NCBI GenBank assembly: GCA_905220665.1
Contig: CAJNAR010000182.1
Location: 62,001 to 126,000, forward strand
Reading direction: 5' to 3'
Source of the DNA: Albugo candida
Taxonomy: Eukaryota; Oomycota; Peronosporomycetes; Albuginales; Albuginaceae
DNA length: 64,000 bases
Shown: positions 10,225 to 20,020 of the stretch, in pieces
Layout of the letters: every line of letters begins with the position of its first letter
How positions within the stretch are numbered: the stretch's first letter is position 1
The notes under the pieces: model-generated
Database searches by the model: none
What the model was told of the DNA's origin: nothing
Seen by the model: the letters and a program-made list of their open reading frames with translations, nothing else
Program-made: the position numbers and the translations under genes

Positions 10225-11904
10225 TTATAAATCCAGCAACATTCGTGTCGGATCCTCGATAGTTTCCGCGATAAACTTTAAAAAAAGAACAGCTTCACGT
10301 CCATCGATGATACGATGATCGTACGTAAGCGCTAAGTACATCATCGGTCGTGCCACAATCTTGCCATCCAATACAACAGGTCGCATTTTCGTCGCATGCA
10401 TTCCTAAAATTCCAGACTGAGGAAGATTGATAATCGGTGTACCCATCAAGGAGCCAAATACGCCACCATTCGAAATGGTGAAATTTCCGCCAGTCATTTC
10501 CTCCAGTGTGATTTTTCCTGTGCGCGCGCGCTCCGCTAATTCTGTCAATTGCTTCTCAATTTCTGCAAAGGTCAAAGACTCGGTATTTCGGATCACTGGC
10601 GTCACTAATCCTTTCGGCGTTGAGACGGCCACATTCACATCCACAAAGTCGCGATAAATAATCTCTTGATTCTCGTCGTCGATCATTGCATTCACGCCTG
10701 GAATGTAGAGTAGTGCATGCGATGCTGCTTTCACGAATGCCGACATGAAACCCAGTTTTACTCCGTGTTTGGACTCGAATGCTTCTTTGTATTGCTTTCG
10801 TAATTGCATAAGATTCGTCATGTCCACTTCTTGGAATGTTGTCAGGCTCGCAGCAGTATTTTGTGATTCTTTTAGTCGCTCTGCGGTACGAATTCGCATA
10901 CGACTCATTTTTTCACGACGAGTCGAACGTTCAGGTGATTTGTACAGTGGGGTCACAGTGTTTTTCTCAATAGGAGCAGGTTTTGGATCGTTTTCCTTTG
11001 GTTCCGGAGCTTTGGATGGAGCAGTGTGTGTGTTTGTTTCGGGTGGCGGGGCGCTTTGTTTGAGCTCCTGCTGTGTTTCTTCATGTGGCGATTGATCGTT
11101 TGAAGGAGATATTCGAAACAATGGAGCGTCTATCTGCACCATTTCATCCACTTTAGCCAGCATCTCTTCAAGTATGCCCGATTTCGGAGATCGAATGTCC
11201 ACACTCACCTTATCCGTTTCGATAACCACGACCACTTCATCCTTTTTGACGTGGTCTCCTTTCTCCTTGACCCACTGGACGATGGTTCCCTCCGAAATGG
11301 AATCGCCCATGGATGGTACACGTACGACTTCGGCCGCATTCCGATTCGTTTCCTGATTCTGAGAATTTGGATGCGCCTCCTTTGAGACTTCCTGATCTGA
11401 TTTCTGATTCTGATCAGAGCGTTCAGAATTCTGATTCTTGTCAGATTCGATGCTTTTTGGATCGCTTTCCACTGAACGATCCGGATTCGTATTTAGCTGA
11501 AATAAGGGTGCTCCAACATTGACATTTTGGTCAATAGTGGCCAATTGTTTTTCCAAAATGCCAGAAATAGGAGAGCGTACATCCACACTCACTTTATCGG
11601 TTTCTAGAATGACTATCACTTCATCTTGTTCCACGCTTTCACCGCATTTTTTTACCCATTCAACTACGGTTCCTTCTGATATAGAATCTCCCATAGAAGG
11701 AACGTTGATCGTCTCAGTAGAAAACGTCCTGTTGTAAGGTCTTGATGAAGCACCGGATTGAGACAATGAAGTGAGATACATTTGACCAGAAGGACGAGAT
11801 GCGTAGCGATGTTGCAGTAGATCAACTCTGTGGGATGTAGTGTATCTACGAAGAGAAAAAGGTCTCCATACCGTCACACGTAACATTTTCGGAAAGCGTT
11901 GCAT
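10225..11904 (-). CDS. DLST: Dihydrolipoyllysine succinyltransferase, E2 of 2-oxoglutarate dehydrogenase, with two lipoyl domains
   Basis: 559 residues, uninterrupted, ATG at 11904. An Arg-rich, Ser/Tyr-rich N-terminus suggests mitochondrial import. Two lipoyl domains follow (about residues 66-137 and 194-265), each with an ETDKVSVD motif carrying the lipoyl lysine (K104 and K232). A Gln/Asn/Ser-rich linker separates them and a Pro/Lys-rich linker (about 270-330) follows. The catalytic domain is complete, with HRIIDGREAV (His about 530, Asp about 534) and the MLLDL end typical of the succinyltransferase. No peripheral-subunit-binding domain is seen, as in animal DLST. The two lipoyl domains are the odd point, since eukaryotic DLST usually has one. 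The catalytic domain and C-terminus favour DLST over the pyruvate dehydrogenase E2. Confidence 0.95.
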   Translation of the reverse strand: MQRFPKMLRVTVWRPFSLRRYTTSHRVDLLQHRYASRPSGQMYLTSLSQSGASSRPYNRTFSTETINVPSMGDSISEGTVVEWVKKCGESVEQDEVIVILETDKVSVDVRSPISGILEKQLATIDQNVNVGAPLFQLNTNPDRSVESDPKSIESDKNQNSERSDQNQKSDQEVSKEAHPNSQNQETNRNAAEVVRVPSMGDSISEGTIVQWVKEKGDHVKKDEVVVVIETDKVSVDIRSPKSGILEEMLAKVDEMVQIDAPLFRISPSNDQSPHEETQQELKQSAPPPETNTHTAPSKAPEPKENDPKPAPIEKNTVTPLYKSPERSTRREKMSRMRIRTAERLKESQNTAASLTTFQEVDMTNLMQLRKQYKEAFESKHGVKLGFMSAFVKAASHALLYIPGVNAMIDDENQEIIYRDFVDVNVAVSTPKGLVTPVIRNTESLTFAEIEKQLTELAERARTGKITLEEMTGGNFTISNGGVFGSLMGTPIINLPQSGILGMHATKMRPVVLDGKIVARPMMYLALTYDHRIIDGREAVLFLKFIAETIEDPTRMLLDL

Positions 11905-12005
11905 CCGAAGAGTGAGATATTCGAATTTGGCGTCGGATTTGTATCGTACTTAAACGAGTGGATAGGAAAATTACGGTCATTTACGGTAATTCTTACAATC
12001 AAAAA
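11905..12005. promoter_or_regulatory. Divergent promoter region, DLST / NSRP1-like
   Basis: Only 101 bases separate two start codons on opposite strands. The gap must hold both transcription starts or the 5' UTRs must overlap. Inferred from layout; no core motif was assigned. Confidence 0.45.
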
Positions 12006-12958
12006 ATGAGTTTTCGGATGCATTTCGGCTCTAAAGCGAATAAAAAGTCGTCAAAAAGTGAAAAAAAGTTCGGTTTATTCAAACCATTCGATACAACCAA
12101 ATCAGATGATTCAAAGGATACTAGCAACGCGCTAAATACGGCAAGTACGTCCTCACGTTCTCTATCAAATCCAAAATTTACTGTCCCGGCGTCTAAATCG
12201 ATCACAACGCACCATAAACGCATGCATGAAGAAGCTCTGGCACAAGATCCTTCGATTTTTGACTACGATGCCGTCTACGACACCATACACGCACCTAAAC
12301 CATTAAATACCTCCCAGAAGCTGTCTTCCACACAAAAGGTACACAAGCACATCGTTGCTAACTGCAACCTAACACTTTCTAACAGAAGCCAAAGTATATT
12401 AACGCAATAATGGAAAAAGCCAAAATTCGTGAAATGGAACACGAGCGTATCCGAGAGCGACGATTACAGCGTGAAAGAGAGGAAGAAGAGGAGCAATATG
12501 GTGAGAAAGAGAAGCTGATTTCCGCCTCGTACAAACGTAAACTCATGGAACGAAAGGAATGGGAATTGGAAGACATGCGACTCGAGAAGCAAGAACAGAC
12601 ACAAGACGTTCGTCTACGAGGTGAAGAAGGAATGGCTGCATTTTACGCGAATCTCACGACCAAAAATATCGCTTTGGGTGGTAATATTGAAGCTGCTACG
12701 AGTGCTTATACGGTGAAAGAAGCTGATGAGACAAATGACAAAAAGGAGAACGTTGAGGTCAAAAGGAAGCGAGCGGCAGAAATGGAGGACGCCGAGATCA
12801 AACAGAACCCATCAGAAGAAAACGAGACTGAATTTACATCATTATTGGCAGACGAGCCTTCATCCGTTAAAAGGAAGAAAGAAGTGGAGAAACGGAGTGA
12901 AGACGTTATTGCTGCGGCTAAAGCACGTTTCCTGGCGAGAAAATCCGAGCGTCAATAG
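12006..12958 (+). CDS. Nuclear speckle splicing regulatory protein 1-like (DUF2040)
   Basis: Two exons, 12006-12338 and 12386-12958, joined in phase across a 47-base intron (GTACAC...AACAG); 301 residues. The family signature spans the junction: DPSIFDYDAVYDTIH near the end of exon 1, then KPKYINAIMEKAKIREME, followed by a very charged helix and KEKLISASYKRKLMERKE. Further on, DVRLRGEEGMAAFYANL matches the region after the core in NSRP1/CCDC55. These proteins are nuclear and influence splice-site choice. The first 80 residues are Lys/Ser-rich and likely disordered; the C-terminus is Lys/Glu-rich. Convergent with the homeodomain gene, with stop codons 33 bases apart. Confidence 0.9.
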
Positions 12959-12991
12959 GTTCCGCGATACGAATAGATCGTTGTCTATTTC

Positions 12992-14224
12992 TCAGTCATT
13001 GCGCACTCTATCGCAATAATGTGATAATGGAATGGATTGTTGGTTTAGTCGAAGTAGGGAGCACACTGCCAAAACTTCCAAATCCTGAAATCGATCACAT
13101 TTTTCATTCTTCCTCAGCATTGACGATTTTGGATGACACGTAGCAAAGCACTCGTTTGAGTTGATAGAACTGGGTTGCGGATACTTTGGTTCCAAAGAGA
13201 TGTCATTTCTCGATATTAAGTGGGAGATGGGGGCCAATGGACGTGTCAATGGACGCTTTCGATTCAGAATATTGAGATTACATTGCGGGCTCCAGGCGAA
13301 GTTTGGAGAGGATGCGTTTGATTCGATGTGGGTATCTGTATTTGGAGTGTGTACATGAAATGAGGATATATTATTCTTCTTCGGTTTCGGCGTTTGACTT
13401 TGAATTGAAGACGATATGAGATTTTCGGCAAGTGGTGTGTACACATGAGGGAAGGATTCATTGTGATGATTCGATATCGGCGTGGATACATTTATCAGAG
13501 GCGTGTCATTGTGATCCGAATGTGAATTGTCTTCGTGGATCGAGGAGGAGTTGTGAGGTTGTAGAGGTATTGAGGACGTGCTAGCATTTGCGAGAATATC
13601 CACGGGTGGGTTTCCACCTCGAGGACCACCTCGACCCGTCGATAGAAATCGCTTGACTTCAACACCCGACTGGCGTAATACGGGTTGCCATAACCGTTTT
13701 CGCGCATTTGTAAACCAGTTCGATAACTGTTTCATGTCAATTCCCGTCTCATTGACCAGTTTTTCCTTTTCTTCCTCATTCGGGTACGGATGAATGAAAT
13801 GTTCTGGAGAAAACATCCATGCTTTCAAGATATTTTTGGCTTGCGCGTTGAGGGTGCCTCGTCGCGTCCCCTTTTTTTTGAACGAAGAATCATCCGAATG
13901 AAGTGCAGAAGGATTCAAGGCGGAATGTTTCGGTGGCGTTATCACTTTAACGTCGGGCGACGTGAGGGGACACGACTTGGGTTCTGATTGTGAGGCTGAA
14001 TGAGGTGTCTCACAGAAGGACGGTGTGATCGTGTATACAGTATACTTTTCATCAGGTGCTTGTGGCAGTATACAATGAGTTGGTGCGCTTTCTGCTGTGA
14101 AAAAATCCGGTGCGTCGGTTTGTGTGCGTACTCTGTTCAAAAGATTGACCCGATTCGGTGACGACGTCATGGAGGGTGCAATTGAGAGCATGAGATTTGA
14201 GTATCTGGCCGGAGCACTTGACAT
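12992..14224 (-). CDS. TALE-class homeodomain protein
   Basis: 410 residues from the ATG at 14224. The homeodomain lies at about residues 116-179 (genome about 13880-13690). It has the three-residue loop extension with PYP (FIHPYPNEEEKEKL) and recognition helix LSNWFTNARKRLW with the invariant W-F-N-R set, which places it in the TALE superclass (PBC/MEIS/KNOX/BEL-like). The flanks are Ser/Thr/Asn-rich and probably disordered. The open frame extends to 14350 only via a TTG codon, so either the start is at 14224 or there is an undetected upstream exon. Expected to be a nuclear DNA-binding regulator, perhaps of development or sporulation (inference). Confidence 0.85.
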   Translation of the reverse strand: MSSAPARYSNLMLSIAPSMTSSPNRVNLLNRVRTQTDAPDFFTAESAPTHCILPQAPDEKYTVYTITPSFCETPHSASQSEPKSCPLTSPDVKVITPPKHSALNPSALHSDDSSFKKKGTRRGTLNAQAKNILKAWMFSPEHFIHPYPNEEEKEKLVNETGIDMKQLSNWFTNARKRLWQPVLRQSGVEVKRFLSTGRGGPRGGNPPVDILANASTSSIPLQPHNSSSIHEDNSHSDHNDTPLINVSTPISNHHNESFPHVYTPLAENLISSSIQSQTPKPKKNNISSFHVHTPNTDTHIESNASSPNFAWSPQCNLNILNRKRPLTRPLAPISHLISRNDISLEPKYPQPSSINSNECFATCHPKSSMLRKNEKCDRFQDLEVLAVCSLLRLNQQSIPLSHYCDRVRND

Positions 14225-14833
14225 GTGCTTGCAACCGGTTCTGTTCAATTCACTTGTCGATGCTGGCTTGAAAGTGAGACGCGGGGAAGAAGAAGCGAGG
14301 TGAAAGTTCGTGACACGTTTTGACGTTGAGTGCAGTGAGAAATGCTTCAACCCGTTTCCTTTGTCAAAGTCTCTTGGCGTGGGTCCGTCTTATCAATTCA
14401 AAAATCAGATATGAAAAGCATTGAATAGCCTTGTGAGCCGTTGCCATCACTGTTACTTTCAAGTTTCTGTTATTTGATTGTTGAGGTGGCGTTGATGAGG
14501 CTTCAAGGTTCTGCCCTTTGAGGGTTCGACTCTTCAACTTGATATGCAAATCACACATTTGGTACTGATTGGGTTCCGTTACCAGAACAGTAATTTAATA
14601 AGGCGCTACATGATCCGCCAATCAAAATAGGATTTCCATGGCAAATCATTACAATGATAATTTCACAAGTTTGCGTAGACAAGTATAGCGTCGCGTCAGC
14701 TCGTCATGTATACTACGACGCGATCCGAATCAACAGTCGTGTATAGTATGAGGCTTGTTACATGAGAAAATTGACTTGTCCCCTTCTTGTATTCACTAAC
14801 TTAACAAAAGTTCGATCCTTAACACGAGTCGTC
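14225..14833. other. Intergenic, homeodomain promoter and RPL14 3' flank
   Basis: A 609-base gap. A 64-codon frame on the minus strand (14558-14364) could be a 5' exon of the homeodomain gene, but I could not join it in phase. Nothing else was recognised. Confidence 0.5.
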
Positions 14834-15303
14834 TTAGTTTTTGCGAGAAGCAGCCAAGGACTTCTTGACAAGAGTCGATTTTTGTTTCCGTGCAATCATG
14901 GTCTTGAACCGGTCAAAGTCATTGCACTGAGCTCGAGTAACCTTTTTGCTCAGTTTCTTTGCCCACGCGGTATTGTTCCATTTCTCCACGATCGATCCCT
15001 TCTGCAGGGCTTGTTTCAAGGTTTTCTCACGCGGTTGACGAGGTACTTGGACGACAAGATCGGTCAATGCAAGCCGTTTGAAAGGAATCACTTGACGTCT
15101 GACACCGGTTACTGATTCCGGTCCGTCTATAAGTGCTTTATTTTCATCCAATACATCGATGATGGTCGCGATTTTGCCACAGTCAGGTCCGTAATTTACT
15201 AGCGCAACACGTCCAATAGTTACAAATCGGGTAAAAGTCTATAGTGAACACAAGTGTTGTAAACAACGGAGCGCATCAGCAACGTGACATAACTTCCTAC
15301 CAT
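14834..15303 (-). CDS. RPL14: 60S ribosomal protein L14 (eL14)
   Basis: Two exons: the first is only the start codon (15303-15301), the second is 15238-14834, separated by a 62-base intron (GTAGGA...TATAG) with phase 0. The product is 135 residues, normal for eL14. The spliced N-terminus begins MTFTRFVTIGRVALVNYG and continues through GPDCGKIATIIDV and DENKALIDGP, all matching the KOW-like SH3 fold of the family; the basic C-terminal helix follows. Without the intron the conserved N-terminus has no start codon, so the model is well supported. Component of the large ribosomal subunit. It is head to head with RPL5. Confidence 0.93.
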
Positions 15304-15504
15304 TTTTGTCTGCGCCCAATCAAGTTACTAAGTTTTCGTTGCGCACCACCCACTGGTTCACCTACACCTTTACCGATCTTATCCAATGATCATGTCTAAA
15401 CCATCAAACGTACCAGATCTTAAGTTCGTAATAGTCTGCTGCAAAATCGCAACGCTTTCAGTGGCTGCTAACAGTTTCATTCTGCGCTCTTTTCTTACTC
15501 AGCC
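15304..15504. promoter_or_regulatory. Shared divergent promoter of RPL14 and RPL5
   Basis: A 201-base interval between the two ribosomal protein start codons, which point away from each other. The layout suits co-regulation of two subunits of the same complex. A pyrimidine tract (CTCTTTTCTTACTC) lies just before the RPL5 ATG, which could be a TOP-like start; that reading is inference. Confidence 0.55.
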
Positions 15505-16410
15505 ATGACGTTTGTTAAGGTCACCAAGAACAAAGCTTATTTCAAACGATATCAGGTCAAATATCGCCGTCGTCGTGAAGGAAAGACGGATTATCGTGCC
15601 CGAAAACGACTCATCACGCAAGATAAAAACAAATACAACTCACCAAAATATCGTTTAGTGGTTCGTATCACAAACACTAAAGTTATTTGTCAAATTGCGT
15701 ACGCGGAAATTGATGGTGACAAGATTCTCGCTGAAGCGACATCAACCGAGTTGCCTCGCTACGGGCTCAAAGTCGGATTCAAAAACTATTCGGCTGCATA
15801 TGCAACAGGTTTATTGCTTGGTCGACGAGTTCTCCAAACACTTGGACTCGATGAAAAGTACGAAGGCAACACTGAAGTTGATGCTGAAGTTGTGAAAACG
15901 GAAGTAAACGGGCGAACTTACTACGTGAATGAAGTTGCAGACGACGGTCGTCCGTTCCGCTGTTATTTGGATGTTGGTCTTCGTACGACCACAACGGGAA
16001 ACCGTGTGTTTGGTGCACTCAAGGGAGCAATTGACGCCGGTTTGGACATTCCACACAGTGTGAAACGCTTTCCAGGATACGATCGTGAAAGCGATAAGTA
16101 CGATGCCGAAGTTCACCGCGACCGCATCTTTGGCATTCACATCAGCGACCACATGAAAGAGCTGGCAGAAGATGATCCAGAGATGTTGAAGACCCAATAC
16201 GCGGGTTACGTCAAAGCTGAAATCGACCCGGATGACATGGAAGATCTGTACACTCAGGTGCACCAATCCATTCGTGAAGATCCGTCGCGTGCACCTAAAA
16301 CGGAGATGCAATTCGACAAAAAGTACAAACGACCTGCGAAACGTTCCCGCCAACAACGCGCAGCTAGAGTCGCGCAGAAAAAAGCGTACGCTAAGAGTAA
16401 GGAAGAATGA
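15505..16410 (+). CDS. RPL5: 60S ribosomal protein L5 (uL18)
   Basis: 301 residues, no intron, ATG at 15505. It matches eukaryotic uL18 from end to end: [20 protein letters not shown] with the basic 5S-binding segment, [15 protein letters not shown], the [10 protein letters not shown] and [16 protein letters not shown] core, and the Lys/Arg-rich C-terminus ([15 protein letters not shown]). The protein binds 5S rRNA and delivers it to the large subunit with uL5. Length is normal for the family. Transcribed divergently from RPL14. Confidence 0.98.
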   Translation: MTFVKVTKNKAYFKRYQVKYRRRREGKTDYRARKRLITQDKNKYNSPKYRLVVRITNTKVICQIAYAEIDGDKILAEATSTELPRYGLKVGFKNYSAAYATGLLLGRRVLQTLGLDEKYEGNTEVDAEVVKTEVNGRTYYVNEVADDGRPFRCYLDVGLRTTTTGNRVFGALKGAIDAGLDIPHSVKRFPGYDRESDKYDAEVHRDRIFGIHISDHMKELAEDDPEMLKTQYAGYVKAEIDPDDMEDLYTQVHQSIREDPSRAPKTEMQFDKKYKRPAKRSRQQRAARVAQKKAYAKSKEE

Positions 16411-16579
16411 AATTTGGGTCTCTGACGCTAATTTTTGATAAGAAAAGAGCCGTTCTTGTAATTTTCATAATGTGATGTGTTGAGACATTTGGGACGGGTG
16501 AGAGTGTCTCATGGATACCGGGAGGCTGTTGACAACTTGTTTTTCCCAGTTGTGATTGATTCAACGCAAGTTGGGAAAA

Positions 16580-17277
16580 ATGTTGCTAAACTACGTATTG
16601 CTTGCGATTTTGGGAGCCGAAGCGCTGATCAGTATTTTATTGAGTATTCCGTATGGAAATCGGTTGGCGCAACATTCTGTGCAGTTTGTGTCGTATCAAG
16701 TGCGAAATAATTACTCCGTGGCGGTGTTTGCGTGCGTACATTTTCCTTTATGTCACGCTGCTTCGAACTTAGTGAGTTTTGTGATCAGAAATGTTGTCTT
16801 GGCGCTCATCGCAATCCTATGCTTATGTACGTTGTTGGTGTCGGATGTTGGCTGATTGAGATATTAATCAGAGCGATGAACAGCAAATCTCAACACGTGT
16901 TGGAGCTATCGTCAGGAAACGGTGCTCAGTGATGGCTTGCGCATACGTCATCTGACAGCACAACGTGATTTATGCATCACTGGATTTACACTGTTCTTGA
17001 TGTTGTACGTTTGTATCACATTGTGTTCAAAGCGCTTGCATCTTCCTCATCGTTATATAGATTGCTGCGATTGGTCTATAATTTGATCGAAATCAATTTA
17101 CAACTGGAAGAGAAAGTAAATGCTGGAAGCAGTGCAAAGGAACAATGCAGTATGTAGCGCTTTGTTTCCGAAGGTTACATATATGCGCTAACTGTTATCT
17201 CAGAAGCAAAAACTTTAGTAAACGAAATGCAAGTGGATGATTTACTTGCAGGAAAGAGTTCGGCAGCGACACAGTGA
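16580..17277 (+). CDS. BAP29/BAP31-like ER membrane protein, short form
   Basis: Five exons: 16580-16731, 16789-16826, 16884-17004, 17061-17149 and 17204-17277, with introns of 57, 57, 56 and 54 bases; 157 residues. It parallels the long copy at 9056-10054 exon by exon: MLLNYVLLAILGAEAL, then NVVLALIAILCLC from a 38-base exon, then LTAQRDLCITGFTLFLM, then LRLVYNLIEIN. It keeps the three-membrane-segment domain but has only a short tail instead of the long coiled coil. Splice sites were chosen because other candidates put stops in frame and because they reproduce the paralogue's protein. It may be a membrane partner that lacks the cytosolic coiled-coil function; that role is inference. Confidence 0.82.
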
Positions 17278-17444
17278 TGTGATTTGGTTGTGTCTAGTCA
17301 TTGCTAAATGATTGAATGAATTTCTACCACCTTATTGTAAAAACCGGTGTGATCAAAACCATGACTATTACGAGTAAACTTACTTAATCGAGACAAAAAA
17401 GTGCGTTCTCATCAGAACGCCTTTTTCGAAAAAGTTCAGACGCA

Positions 17445-19910
17445 ATGTTGTTCGGAAAAGAACTTCGTGAAGCATATCAAGCACTATCGATTTTACAACG
17501 TGAGCTGCGAGAAGAGAAAGAAAAAAACTCACAACTACAGCAGCAGATTACAGAGATACAGACAAGAGATTCCGCAATGACAGCACCTGCGGACTCTCTG
17601 GAATCAGACTCTGACTCAGATCTGATCGATCCTGCCTCCAACATAAAAAATAGTACTAGCGATATCCAACATGCACATAAGCATGCAAAGAAAGCGCGCG
17701 ATAGTCCGTCTCGTCATTTTAAACAACCGGACGCATTTCTCTCGAATCAGAATAATCACCTATACTCAGAATCAGAATTACAAGACCTGGAATTTTTCCA
17801 TTTGAAATCTGATCCCAGTGAATTTGCGTCCGAGGAACTGCTTGCGCAATTCCATATACAATCAAGACAACTGATTCGGGAAAAGGAGGCTAACGCCGAA
17901 AAGATAAATGCAATGCAGCAACAGCTCCTTCAAAGTGAATATCGCGTTCTCCAGTCACAACACGAGCAAGCTGAGGTTAAACAAGTTTGTGCCCAATTGC
18001 TGGAACAATTGAACGCGTCCAAGCACTCGAACGTGATGCAATTATCAGATCTTGAGTCGCATAAAATACGGTGGGAGCAAAACGAATCTAATCGTGAGCA
18101 ACAACTTGTTTGGCAACATCGAATTAAATTAACACGATACAAACAACAGAATGCGCAACTCGGTCGAAAAAATAGCGCATTGAAGCAAACTTTGGAGCAC
18201 GTATTGTGTAAGGTGGAAGATTGTGAAGGAAATTGGATGCGCACTTTGCAAACATTGGGAGATTGTATGCGAGCGAATAAGCAGTTAGAAGAGCGTTTGA
18301 AGCAGAGTTGTAAAAAGGAAGACATACTGACTCAAAACTGGCGGAAAGTGGAATCAGAATCCTCGAAATGGAAAACACGTGTTTATCGTCTTCAGGAGGA
18401 GGTGGCAACACTTTATCAGAATCGCATTCATTTGGAAGAAATTGAGAGAAATAAAATGTTTGTGGAGGAACTCACACAAAATAACTTTTTGAGTGCACAA
18501 ACAAAACGCGCTAGTTTGTCAGAGTTAAATACGTTGCGGAAAGAAATGAAAATAATGGTGGAAAAATATGCAATTCTGGAAGGTAGTCGATTGAGTGAAT
18601 CCGTATCGATTAAAAACGAAAGGAAATTGACAGATACCATCAAACAATTAAGCGAACGCTCACATCAAACAGAAGAACGTCTTACGCGTGTGACGTGCGA
18701 AAATGAAAAAATAATAAGTGATTTGACGCGTTTGAAAAGCGAAAATTTGCAGTTGAGAAATACGCTTAGCGAGTCGAACGAAACGTTAAGAAAGTATCAA
18801 TGCGAGCAGAACGATCGATGTCAAAATTGGGATTCAGAATCGCGCAATTTGAAAAAGAATTTGCAATTGGTGATTGAGAAAAAGAACGATCTTTTATTGG
18901 AAGAAGAATCGTTACGAACACAATGGATGGAAGCCACCGAATCGCTTGAACAACTGAGTGTGGAACACATCTACGCGATTGCGACGATGGAAGTTCGTAC
19001 AGAGTCTTTGGAACGACAGCTCTTATCGGCAGAGGAGACTCCAACATCTGAGAATTGGACCGAATCAAATACCATGGGAGCGATACAACAGTTTAGCGTG
19101 CAAATTCCTTTGCTACAAGCATTTCTCAAGGATGTAAAAGCTGTCATTCGCTTATTTCAATCCCACAAACATATCATCCGGCAATTGTGTGACCACACTA
19201 TTAAATTAAAAGATGTGGACAGTCGAGCGATTTGGCAATTATTGAAGTGGTCGAACGCAATTATGAAAGCGAGTGAACCGTTCCTAACAGCTTTATCAAC
19301 AAGCGGGAAACGCTCATTGGCTCACGTAAAGGGTGATTTGGTCCGTCTTGTGAGCATATGGCATTCTTACAATGTATACGAATCAGAGTGCGAAGAAGAA
19401 TTGCCTCCAGTTCCGCCATTTACAATCAAGTCGCAAGAGTGTGTGATGATTTTGCAGAATTGGACTTCAGATCGGAAAAAGCAAGCGCGTGTTCAGCGTT
19501 GGCTGTATAAAGTTTCGACAGAGTCATTGGAGGAATTTGGACGCACTTCAAACACGATACTATTGGACAATATGACGGAAGAAGTGAAGGATGCGTTTTG
19601 CATGCTTTTGATTCCAATTTTGAGGCAGAACTCTCGCATTCGGCTCAGCGTGTACACACGACAAAGACAGCTTGAACAGGAGAATCAGCGTGACGGGAGT
19701 AAATGGATACATTCCCTGGTGTGGGACATGAAAATTGGTATTTCTTGGAACGATACCAACACGATTGAGAGTGAGACTGAGATTAGTGCGCCTTTTTCAC
19801 CAGCCAATTCGACTCATTCTTCCACATTATCGACATCATCCTCGTCTTCGATCCCCTCCGGCGTCATGTTGGGAATCATTGAAGCGCGATTGAAACAGTT
19901 GCAGTCGTAA
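17445..19910 (+). CDS. Large coiled-coil protein, function unknown
   Basis: 821 residues, single exon, ATG at 17445. Long heptad-like Glu/Lys/Gln/Leu-rich segments run from about residue 1 to 45 and again from about 125 to 530. Between them is a Ser/Asp-rich stretch (about 55-120). The C-terminal third (about 560-800) is more globular, with regular aromatic and hydrophobic residues, then a Ser/Thr-rich tail. No catalytic motif or membrane segment is visible. Such proteins are often centrosomal, flagellar or Golgi tethers, but nothing here identifies one. I do not recognise the family. Confidence 0.85.
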   Translation: MLFGKELREAYQALSILQRELREEKEKNSQLQQQITEIQTRDSAMTAPADSLESDSDSDLIDPASNIKNSTSDIQHAHKHAKKARDSPSRHFKQPDAFLSNQNNHLYSESELQDLEFFHLKSDPSEFASEELLAQFHIQSRQLIREKEANAEKINAMQQQLLQSEYRVLQSQHEQAEVKQVCAQLLEQLNASKHSNVMQLSDLESHKIRWEQNESNREQQLVWQHRIKLTRYKQQNAQLGRKNSALKQTLEHVLCKVEDCEGNWMRTLQTLGDCMRANKQLEERLKQSCKKEDILTQNWRKVESESSKWKTRVYRLQEEVATLYQNRIHLEEIERNKMFVEELTQNNFLSAQTKRASLSELNTLRKEMKIMVEKYAILEGSRLSESVSIKNERKLTDTIKQLSERSHQTEERLTRVTCENEKIISDLTRLKSENLQLRNTLSESNETLRKYQCEQNDRCQNWDSESRNLKKNLQLVIEKKNDLLLEEESLRTQWMEATESLEQLSVEHIYAIATMEVRTESLERQLLSAEETPTSENWTESNTMGAIQQFSVQIPLLQAFLKDVKAVIRLFQSHKHIIRQLCDHTIKLKDVDSRAIWQLLKWSNAIMKASEPFLTALSTSGKRSLAHVKGDLVRLVSIWHSYNVYESECEEELPPVPPFTIKSQECVMILQNWTSDRKKQARVQRWLYKVSTESLEEFGRTSNTILLDNMTEEVKDAFCMLLIPILRQNSRIRLSVYTRQRQLEQENQRDGSKWIHSLVWDMKIGISWNDTNTIESETEISAPFSPANSTHSSTLSTSSSSSIPSGVMLGIIEARLKQLQS

Positions 19911-20020
19911 TTTACAGTCAAAAGTTGTGAGTAAATTAATTGTGCCAAAATAATGGAACATATTAATAGAGCCATTTTTGCGGTACAATACATTTTAAGT
20001 GGTTCTTACTGATTAGCAAT

